A stretch of DNA of 7,207 nucleotides, taken from CAVSUR01 sp052143655. Its GTDB lineage: Bacteria > Actinomycetota > Actinomycetes > Streptosporangiales > Streptosporangiaceae. Location of the stretch: contig JBKQSL010000357.1 of NCBI GenBank assembly GCA_052143655.1, forward strand, positions 1 to 7,207. The letters are read 5' to 3'. The notes beneath the pieces were generated by a model. It was not told where the DNA came from, did no database searches, and saw only the letters and a list, made by a program, of their open reading frames with translations. Numbering within the stretch: the stretch's first letter is position 1; every line of letters begins with the position of its first letter. This document shows positions 1 through 4,769 of the stretch, piece after piece. The translations under genes and the position numbers were made by a program.

Positions 1-1
1 G

Positions 2-106
2 AACACATGCGCCAAGGACACAGTGTCCGCTGACGGGATCGGGCTGCCCGGCCACCACGGCTGCGGGGACAACCGGGTTCCCGCCTCAGCCGCCTACCTC
101 GGCTAG
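2..106 (+). CDS. Possible C-terminal tail of an unidentified protein (5' end outside window)
   Basis: The frame that starts at base 2 is open for 34 codons and ends in TAG at 104-106. About 85% of its third codon positions are G or C, which is what a real gene would show in this DNA. The tail contains GLPGHHGCGDNRVP, which I do not recognise. If real, the gene runs convergently towards the large minus-strand gene that ends at 154. The stretch is too short to be sure, and it could be chance in a GC-rich intergenic region. Confidence 0.2.
   Translation, partial: NTCAKDTVSADGIGLPGHHGCGDNRVPASAAYLG
16..28. repeat. Perfect 13-bp palindrome (GGACAC-A-GTGTCC)
   Basis: Two 6-bp arms are separated by a single base. 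The symmetry and size are typical of a dimeric regulator's operator, but no promoter or regulator gene is visible next to it. It also overlaps the possible C-terminal tail of the gene entering from the left, so chance is possible. Confidence 0.25.
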
Positions 107-124
107 CTCCGCTTGCCGATGACG

Positions 125-155
125 AAGTTTCCGGTCGGATCAAGTTTCAGGTTTC
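125..155. repeat. Short repeats AAGTTTC / AAGTTTC / GGTTTC
   Basis: AAGTTTC occurs at 125-131 and 142-148, followed by GGTTTC at 150-155, which overlaps the stop codon of the large minus-strand gene. The patch is more AT-rich than its surroundings and lies immediately 3' of that gene. It may mark the old edge of an inserted segment. No matching sequence was seen at the gene's 5' side, so no terminal repeat or target duplication is claimed. Confidence 0.2.
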
Positions 156-1783
156 ATGCTGGGGCCAGCCCGTGATTGATGAATCGGTCGAGTTCGCGTA
201 GCAGGCCCCTCCAGGCCAGGGCGAGCGGGCTTCGCCTGGCCAGGTCCTCAGGCAGCCGGGGGTCGAGGGCCGCCAGGCCCGGTCCGAGGACGCGGCCGTA
301 TGCCTTGGTGAACAGCACGGCGACCGCGCGTCCGGTCGGAGCCGGCTGGCAGCGGTGGGTGCCGGGGATCCGGGTGATGAGCTGTTTGCGGCGGAGCCGC
401 CGCAGGTCATAGGTTGCGTGCCTGCTGGTGTAGTCCTCGGCCGGCAAGGCGCGCATGCGCTGGACCAGCGACTTGTTGTCGAAGCCGGCGATCAGGTGGC
501 AGAAACCCGGCGATGGCGGCCATCAGCGCCATCACCCGGGCATCCCCGAACCGCAGCGCCGGGGCGTGCTGGCCGTCATCGGTGAGCGACGGCCGGGTCA
601 CCCTGGTGAGGGTGGCCACGTCAGGAGCGGGTGCCGCGTCGGCGGCCTCAGCGTTACACAGACGCTGGCTGGCGTGGTCGCCAGCAAGGCGCAGGGCGTT
701 CCGGTTCTCGCAGGTCACGCGACGGCCGACGCCGAAGTCGCGAGTGTCGCAGACCACCAGCCCGGTACGCAGCGCCCGCTGCTCTTTGAAGTATTGCTTC
801 AGCCGGCTGGACTTGCAGTAGCAGGTGACCTGCGGGCCGACGCCGCGGGTGATCACCTGCGTGCGGAAGGTTCCCGGGGCCGGGGCCGGCCCGGCCAGCC
901 GGACCTTGCGGCCGAAGACCAGGGATACCTGGTCGGGGCGGCCCAGGTCGAGGTGGTCGCGGATCAGGCCCCCGAAAAACGCCCGGCCGGCGGCGGGACG
1001 GTCGAGCACCCGCGTGCCGGATACCTCGAACTGTCGGAACGCCAGGTCGCCGACGTACCCGGCTCGCAGGTCCGCGCGGGTGAACGGGGAGGGCAGCCGG
1101 GCCTGCCAGCGCCAGAAGAACGAGGTGACCGCGCCCGGGCCGAGCCGGTCGCAGACCCGCTGCAGCAGCGCCGGATCCTGGCAGGAGGCGAAGCCGTTGT
1201 CCAGCGCGGTGAACCCGACGCCGGCCCTGGCCAGCTGCCGCCTGGCCCGCTCATGGCCGTTCAGCCACAGCCATACCGGGTACGGGGCGCAGGCGCTGGC
1301 CTTCCAGAACGCCGGCCCCCGCCCGGCGTCCCGCAAGCAGAAGTAGAAGTGGCTGATGAAGGCCATCTGCCGGCCCCGCTCCATGTGCGGGTGCGCCGTG
1401 CCCCGCTGGCCCCTGGCCGGCCAGGACCGCCAGGCCGACGCCTTCTCCTGCGCGATGCCGATCAGCGCGACCGCACCCTTGCCGCCGGCCGCCGCAGCCT
1501 CGATGCAGGGCCGCGCGATCTCCTCCTTCTTCTCGCCCCTGGCGAAGTAGCGCACCGGGATCCCGCTGGCCCTCGCGAACTTGTGCACCTCCGCTACGTA
1601 CGCATCGCCGATCTTCCCGAAGGCCGCCGACGACGGGATCGGGAACCCCCGCTGCCAGCGCAGGAACTGGCACACCATGCCCGCGCTCTGCAGCCGCGGC
1701 ACATACGCCTGCAAGAAGACCCTGTCCACCGACCGACAGGTGAGGCTCACGTGATCCCGCAGTAAAGTCGCATAGTCGGCCAT
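154..1783 (-). pseudogene. Large orphan-family protein with winged-helix-like C-terminus, one frameshift
   Basis: The protein is read in two overlapping frames, 1783 down to about 505 and about 505 down to 154. Removing one base from the AAA at 503-505 (UUU in the mRNA) joins them into about 542 residues. The upstream frame gives ...AAIAGF and the downstream frame continues CHLIAGFDNKSL, the natural continuation. From memory this is a recurrent family of roughly 540 residues in actinobacteria, often present in several copies and without an assigned function. Recognisable stretches are FLRWQRGFPIPSSAAFGKIGD near residues 40-60 (quoted as FLRWQRGFPIPSS...), the W/F-rich VWLWLNGHE, and CDTRDFGVGRR. 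After the shift, SRHATYDLRRLRRKQLITRI followed by PGTHR and LFTKAYGRV (about 450-500) looks like a winged helix, so DNA binding is an inference. ATG 1783-1781 is preferred over TTG 1795 because GGAGG lies 5 nt upstream. Without the shift the product loses the whole winged-helix tail. Recent inactivation, sequencing error and +1 recoding all remain possible. Confidence 0.75.
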
Positions 1784-1788
1784 GCCAG

Positions 1789-1793
1789 CCTCC
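1789..1793 (-). promoter_or_regulatory. Ribosome binding site deciding the start of the large orphan gene
   Basis: On the minus strand GGAGG is followed by CTGGC and then ATG at 1783-1781. The 5-nt spacing suits this ATG and excludes the in-frame TTG at 1795, which lies upstream of the site. Confidence 0.6.
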
Positions 1794-1826
1794 AAGGTCT
1801 CGTCAACCCGGAGGCTAGAACCGGCA

Positions 1827-1864
1827 CAGCGAGGAGGCCACCCCCAGCGGGCACCTCCTCGCTG
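1827..1864. terminator. Strong hairpin, 11-bp perfect arms, no T-run
   Basis: CAGCGAGGAGG at 1827-1837 pairs perfectly with CCTCCTCGCTG at 1854-1864 around a 16-nt loop. It lies about 40 bp upstream of the minus-strand orphan gene. There is no T-run on either side. It could be a GC-only actinobacterial terminator that insulates the orphan gene, an element of its 5' leader, or a regulator site. The choice cannot be made from sequence. Confidence 0.4.
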
Positions 1865-1917
1865 CCACGTCAGCCGCCGCTCACCCCAGTCGCGGCGCAG
1901 CCGCGAGGCTCGGCGGT

Positions 1918-2070
1918 ATGAGGTCGCTCGCTACCGCTAGCCCAGGCTCAGCAACCATCAGGGCTGCAGGCCTGGCCGGCCGCGCTGCCCCGCTCGGCCT
2001 GCTGATGGCCGCCACGGTCATCCTGGGTCTTATCTCGCTGGCTATGCCAGCCATAACGCATCTACGGTGA
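1918..2070 (+). CDS. Possible 50-residue single-helix membrane protein
   Basis: An ATG frame of 50 codons ends in TGA at 2068-2070. Residues 1-22 are polar with three arginines. Residues 23-45 are hydrophobic (AAPLGLLMAATVILGLISLA and onwards), long enough for one membrane helix, and a short tail THLR follows. This is the pattern of a small membrane protein with a positive N-terminus. GAGG lies 9 nt before the ATG, a weak but usable ribosome binding site. Third positions are about 70% GC, lower than in the surrounding genes. The opposite strand is also open here, which is common in GC-rich DNA. I do not recognise a family. Confidence 0.3.
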   Translation: MRSLATASPGSATIRAAGLAGRAAPLGLLMAATVILGLISLAMPAITHLR

Positions 2071-2197
2071 GACGAATACCGGTTAAAATACTCCGCGTCA
2101 GCTACAACGTGGACGCTCAACAGCGACTTGAGATAACGGCGGCTCCGCGTGCAGGGTGCTGTGTTGCTGGCTATCTGGCCGCCGGGCCGTAATCCTG
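2071..2197. other. Non-coding gap before the ABM-like gene
   Basis: With the upstream part of 1865-2233 this forms a gene-poor interval of more than 300 bp, unless the small ORF at 1918-2070 is real. It contains an unusually AT-rich patch around 2076-2091 (GGTTAAAATACT), which could hold a promoter on either strand, but I could not fit a convincing -35 and -10 pair to it. The long minus-strand reading frame through 1881-2291 has no recognisable protein features. Confidence 0.3.
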
Positions 2198-2226
2198 TTG
2201 ACGTGCCCCCCGGTCGCCTGGACACT
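2198..2226 (+). promoter_or_regulatory. Promoter of the ABM-like gene, leaderless type
   Basis: TTGACG at 2198-2203 and GACACT at 2221-2226 are separated by 17 bp. Five of six -35 bases match TTGACA, and the -10 keeps the A at position 2 and the T at position 6. The -10 ends 7 bp before the ATG at 2234, so transcription would begin at or next to the start codon. No Shine-Dalgarno sequence is present, which agrees with leaderless translation, a common mode in actinobacteria. Confidence 0.55.
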
Positions 2227-2233
2227 CGGGCCC

Positions 2234-2497
2234 ATGCATGCAGTGGTGGCCACCGTCCGCGTCGAGGATCCCAGCGTGGCCCGGGCGGCACTGCCGGGCA
2301 TGAGGCCGGACCTGGTGCCGAAGGCGCCAGGTTTTGTCAGCGCGTACTGGCTGGAACCGGTCGACAGCATCGGCATGTCCGTCATCGTCTTGCAGACCAG
2401 GGAAAATGCCGAGGCCGCAGCCGCCTATCCGCTCCCGGCACTGCCGGGCGTCACCCCGCTGACCCTTGACATCCGCGAGGTATACGCAAGCGCCTGA
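2234..2497 (+). CDS. Small ABM-like (dimeric alpha/beta-barrel) protein
   Basis: The 87-residue product has the pattern of antibiotic-biosynthesis-monooxygenase-fold proteins. It has a first strand MHAVVATVRV, a helix at about 12-30, the APGFVSAYWLE turn and strand at 31-41, a second strand MSVIVLQT at 48-55, the helix RENAEAAAAY and a last strand LTLDIREVYA at 77-86. Such proteins are about 90-100 residues, form dimers, and either bind or oxidise small aromatic molecules or serve as stress-related binding proteins. No catalytic residue can be assigned here. The start at 2234 is chosen because homologous proteins begin at the first strand and the promoter abuts this ATG. The in-frame extension to 2156 would add a Cys/Trp-rich segment unlike the family. 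The gene stands alone, and its nearest downstream neighbour is convergent. Confidence 0.75.
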   Translation: MHAVVATVRVEDPSVARAALPGMRPDLVPKAPGFVSAYWLEPVDSIGMSVIVLQTRENAEAAAAYPLPALPGVTPLTLDIREVYASA

Positions 2498-2574
2498 CCC
2501 GGCGTTGCGCTCTGACCAGGCTGGCCCGGCCGCCGCCCAGCTTGCGGCCCGCAGTTCAGCCTGTTCTGCGCGCC

Positions 2575-2618
2575 CCGCGGCGATGGCCGCGATCAGGCAC
2601 CGCGGCGACGGCCGATCA
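2575..2618. repeat. Imperfect 25-bp-spaced tandem repeat (CCGCGGCGAYGGCC)
   Basis: CCGCGGCGATGGCC begins at 2575 and CCGCGGCGACGGCC at 2600. Both are followed within a few bases by GATCA. The repeat lies in the 148-bp convergent gap between the ABM-like gene and the TetR gene. No T-run terminator was seen in the gap. A weak ACGAG-C-CTCGT palindrome sits near 2631-2641. Confidence 0.3.
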
Positions 2619-2645
2619 CGGAATGCGAGACGAGCCTCGTGCGCC

Positions 2646-3314
2646 TCAGCCCGGCTCTGACTGGGGGCTCCCGGGGGCCGGTGACGACAGGTGGGTGAAG
2701 GTGGCGGCGAGCCAGCTCTGGTAGGTGTCGAGGTTCCAGCTGGTCATGCGGGTGACGAGCAGGTAGGTTTCGGCGGCTGCGAGAAGGCTGGCGGTGTCGA
2801 TGAGCCAGTCCCGGTCGACTGCGGGGTCGAGCAGCCCGTCGTCGGCCATCCGGGTCCAGAAGATCGCCTGGGCCTGGCGTGACTGCTCGCGGCCCTGCTG
2901 CCAGAACTCGGCGATGAGCGGCTCGACGGCGGCGGCTTGCTGGGCTACGGCGAACAGCGCCCCGGTGCGCTCCATGATCTGGCGGCCGATCGCTGCGCTG
3001 GCCGCGATCCGCTCGGCGGCGGTGGGGGCGGTCATCGCTGCCTGCGCCCAGTCGCGGTCCAGCACACCGGCGGGCTGGGTGTCGCCGACGATGGCCACGT
3101 CCACGACCCGCTTGAACAGCGCGGCCTTGGTGCCGAAGCGGACGTAGACGGTGCGCGGCCCGACCTCGGCGCGCTGGGCCACAGCCTCCAGCGTGGTGGG
3201 CAGGTACCCGTTCTGGAGGAACAGCCTGGTCGCCGCGGCGATGATTCGCTCCTCGGTCCTGGCGATCTGGGCTTCACGCAGCGACGGCATCCGGCGGTTG
3301 ACACGCTCAGTCAT
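2646..3314 (-). CDS. TetR/AcrR-family transcriptional regulator
   Basis: The product is 222 residues, a normal TetR length. Residues 20-67 form the N-terminal helix-turn-helix: EERIIAAATRLFLQNGY, then TTLEAVAQRAEVGPRTVYV with the recognition helix, then RFGTKAALF, the hallmark end of the DNA-binding domain. The remaining part is a helical ligand-binding and dimerisation domain with many Ala/Gln residues and a Trp-rich region (FWQQGREQ, FWTRMADD, TSWNLDTYQSW). The ligand cannot be predicted. ATG 3314-3312 is preferred over an upstream in-frame start at 3383, which would overlap the divergent VOC gene. A TAGACT -10 box ends 7 bp before this ATG, pointing to a leaderless mRNA. The gene is divergent from the VOC gene, with paired palindromes in the shared gap, so self-repression and control of the VOC gene are likely. 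Confidence 0.9.
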   Translation of the reverse strand: MTERVNRRMPSLREAQIARTEERIIAAATRLFLQNGYLPTTLEAVAQRAEVGPRTVYVRFGTKAALFKRVVDVAIVGDTQPAGVLDRDWAQAAMTAPTAAERIAASAAIGRQIMERTGALFAVAQQAAAVEPLIAEFWQQGREQSRQAQAIFWTRMADDGLLDPAVDRDWLIDTASLLAAAETYLLVTRMTSWNLDTYQSWLAATFTHLSSPAPGSPQSEPG

Positions 3315-3326
3315 GCGATGCAGTCT
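3298..3326 (+). promoter_or_regulatory. Candidate promoter of the VOC gene
   Basis: A perfect TTGACA at 3298-3303 lies inside the start of the TetR gene. Seventeen bp later comes CAGTCT at 3321-3326, which keeps only the A and final T of a -10 box. Transcription would start near 3333 and give a leader of about 32 nt that includes the GGAGG site. The -10 coincides with the first operator-like palindrome, so regulator binding would block it. Confidence 0.45.
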
Positions 3327-3351
3327 ATCTGTAATAGAAGCAGTCATACTG
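3321..3351. promoter_or_regulatory. Two CAG-N5-CTG operator-like palindromes, 20 bp apart
   Basis: CAGTCTATCTG at 3321-3331 and CAGTCATACTG at 3341-3351 share CAGTC..A/T..CTG and are spaced by 20 bp, two helical turns. The second extends to GCAGT-CAT-ACTGC. ATGCAGT (3318-3324) and ACTGCAT (3348-3354) also form the outer arms of a larger inverted repeat. The first copy overlaps the TetR -10 box and the candidate VOC -10 box. The second lies just before the VOC ribosome binding site. This is the expected place for the TetR operator; binding itself is inference. Confidence 0.55.
3322..3327 (-). promoter_or_regulatory. -10 box of the TetR gene (TAGACT), leaderless spacing
   Basis: Read on the minus strand, TAGACT is followed by 7 bp and the ATG at 3314. 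It fits the actinobacterial TANNNT -10 pattern. No convincing -35 or Shine-Dalgarno sequence is present. The box lies within the first operator-like palindrome, which supports autoregulation. Confidence 0.5.
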
Positions 3352-3355
3352 CATT

Positions 3356-3360
3356 GGAGG
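3356..3360 (+). promoter_or_regulatory. Ribosome binding site of the VOC gene
   Basis: GGAGG is followed by AAAC and then the ATG at 3365. It is a strong site at a slightly short spacing and fixes the VOC start. Confidence 0.65.
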
Positions 3361-3364
3361 AAAC

Positions 3365-3892
3365 ATGGGCGTGCCTGACGCACCCGCGCTTGCCGGGGTT
3401 CACCACCTGAAGCTGCCGGTCGCCGACCTGGCCAGGCCGCGAGAGTGGTACCGCAGCCGCCTTGGATACGAGCTGCGGGCTGAGATAGTCGAGAAGGGCC
3501 AGCTGATGGGCCTCGCGCTGGCCCATCCCAACGGCGGGCCCCCGCTGGCCCTGCGGCTCGACCCCGAACGCGCGCGGGCGGCCGCCGGATTCGACTACTT
3601 CGCCATCGGCGTGCCGGACAAGGAGGCGATCGACGAGCTGGCCCCCCGGCTGACCGCGCAGGGCGAACGGCACGCCGGGGTGCACTGGGCCAGCATCGGC
3701 TGGATCCTGCCGTTGCTGCACGACCCCGACGGCCACGAGGTCCGCTTCTACACCCAGCAGCACCACACCGAGCCCGGGCCGGGACAGGTCACCACCATCC
3801 ATGACCCGCGGGAGACCGCCGAGCGGAACGAACGGGCCACCCGGCTAAGCGCCGACGGACCTACGACCAATGCGGCCCTGCCGCGCGGATAA
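3365..3892 (+). CDS. VOC-superfamily (glyoxalase/bleomycin-resistance fold) protein
   Basis: The 175-residue product opens with the VOC signature GVHHLKLPVADLARPREWYR (11-30) followed by LGYEL. A second half-module starts at FDYFAIGVPD (76-85), and the fold closes with LLHDPDGHEVRFY (117-129). The last 45 residues are a polar, charged tail outside the fold. VOC proteins are metal enzymes or small-molecule binding proteins in the cytoplasm. By pattern alignment only one usual metal ligand is clear (H14). The second-module histidine position appears to be Tyr78, and the usual glutamate in the DPDG strand appears to be Arg127, so a binding rather than a metal-catalytic role is possible. It is divergent from the TetR gene over 50 bp and is probably its target. 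The substrate cannot be named. Confidence 0.85.
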   Translation: MGVPDAPALAGVHHLKLPVADLARPREWYRSRLGYELRAEIVEKGQLMGLALAHPNGGPPLALRLDPERARAAAGFDYFAIGVPDKEAIDELAPRLTAQGERHAGVHWASIGWILPLLHDPDGHEVRFYTQQHHTEPGPGQVTTIHDPRETAERNERATRLSADGPTTNAALPRG

Positions 3893-3893
3893 T

Positions 3894-3919
3894 CCCTGCC
3901 TGCATGCACGCCAGCAGGG
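3894..3919 (+). terminator. Weak hairpin after the VOC gene
   Basis: CCCTGC at 3894-3899 pairs with GCAGGG at 3914-3919 around a 14-nt loop that itself contains the palindrome TGCATGCA. It starts just after the TAA at 3890-3892. There is no T-run. The position suggests a terminator, but the stem is short. Confidence 0.35.
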
Positions 3920-4374
3920 CCTGCACAGATGCAGACCGCCCCGATCTGTGTGCGTCAGCTGATCGCGCCGGGCAACACTTGCCGCGCAGAACGGCGGGTC
4001 CGGGCGCGGGTGGGTGGCGGTGATTCGATCGCCCTCCGTGATCAGCGCCTGAGGCGTCGACCTGCACGCGAGTTGCTCGGAGTCAGGGACCTGCTCCTGG
4101 AGGCTCGCCGGCCAAGTGTCCGCCACAGACATACCTTTCGCGGCATGAGCACGCTGAACGCGCTCAATTCACGCAGAAGAGGTCGGCTCAAGGCATGCCA
4201 GCGCGGCTCGCCGACGCGCCCGAATGACCTTTTCTGTACGGCACCGCTAGCTTGATGAGCGAGTCGGCGTCGGCGTTAGTTAGGCGGGTATGGCACTTCG
4301 TGGACAGGGATCCTGGCTGGCGACGGAGCGTAAGTGTCCTTGCTGCTGAGCTGGCCGGTCAGCAGAATAGGACC
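3920..4374. other. Gene-poor interval between the VOC and DUF1801 genes
   Basis: I see no convincing gene here. Plus-strand and minus-strand frames are open for up to about 100 codons (for example 3929-4255 plus and 3845-4132 minus), but their Arg/Pro/Cys-rich translations match no family I know and third-position GC is not raised. A small palindrome CGCCT-G-AGGCG lies at 4046-4056. The last part, 4255-4374, is in frame with the DUF1801 gene and may belong to it. The interval could be decayed coding DNA. Confidence 0.35.
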
Positions 4375-4728
4375 GTGTCTGCCCTGGAAATCGACCGGTA
4401 TCTGGATGCTCTGGAGGAGCCGAAGCGCACGACGCTGGCCCGGCTGCGGGAGACGATCCTAAATATCCTCCCCGAGGCCGACCAGGGGATCTCATACGGC
4501 GTCCCGGCCTTCAGGGTCCAGGGCAAGACAATCGCCGGTTTCGCGGCGTTTAAGAACCATCTGAGCTACCTGCCCCACAGCGGCTCCGTCTTCCCCCGGC
4601 TCAGCGAAGAACTCACGGGTTACTCGACCTCGTCAGGGGCGCTGCGCTTCGGCATCGACAAGCCACTTCCCGTGCCACTGGTCCGCAAGCTGATCGCGGT
4701 GCGGCTCCAGCAGGCCTTTCCGGCCTGA
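4375..4728 (+). CDS. DUF1801 / YdhG-like domain protein
   Basis: From GTG 4375 the product is 117 residues, the usual length of this family. It shows the whole domain: SALEIDRYLDALEEPKRTTL, RLRETILNILPEADQGISYG, VPAFRVQGKTIAGFAAFKNH, LSYLPHSGSVF, then SGALRFGIDKPLP and a last helix VRKLIAVRLQQ. The fold is frataxin-like; a related protein in Bacillus has been linked to intracellular iron handling, but the role of actinobacterial members is not settled. The family starts at about SALEID. AGGA lies only 2 nt before the GTG, a poor spacing. An in-frame ATG at 4255 would add 40 residues with lower third-position GC (about 67%) and no homology that I recognise. The true start is therefore uncertain; the domain call is firm. 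Confidence 0.85.
   Translation: MSALEIDRYLDALEEPKRTTLARLRETILNILPEADQGISYGVPAFRVQGKTIAGFAAFKNHLSYLPHSGSVFPRLSEELTGYSTSSGALRFGIDKPLPVPLVRKLIAVRLQQAFPA
4711..4727 (+). terminator. Small hairpin over the DUF1801 stop codon
   Basis: CAGGCC at 4711-4716 pairs with GGCCTG at 4722-4727 around a 5-nt loop, and it overlaps the TGA at 4726-4728. The stem is short and there is no T-run, so a terminator role is only possible. Confidence 0.25.
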
Positions 4729-4769
4729 GGGATCGTCCAGCCGCTGCCGGAGACCGCGAGCCGTGGTCG

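Noticed and set aside
455..1765. 436-codon plus-strand open frame
   Set aside because: It is antisense to the conserved orphan gene. Its translation is Gly/Pro/Arg-rich without motifs, a normal shadow in GC-rich DNA.
154..1864. Complete insertion sequence around the orphan gene
   Set aside because: No matching terminal inverted repeats or target duplications were found on the two sides, and the protein shows no transposase motif I can name.
1881..2291. 136-codon minus-strand open frame in the intergenic interval
   Set aside because: No recognisable domain. It overlaps the start and promoter of the ABM-like gene, and its composition looks random.
2937..3410. 157-codon plus-strand frame across the TetR gene
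   Set aside because: It is a shadow of the TetR gene. The helix-turn-helix motif is clear on the minus strand only.
3929..4255. 108-codon plus-strand frame and the opposing frame 3845-4132
   Set aside because: Arg/Pro/Cys-rich translations without motifs, no ribosome binding sites and no raised third-position GC.
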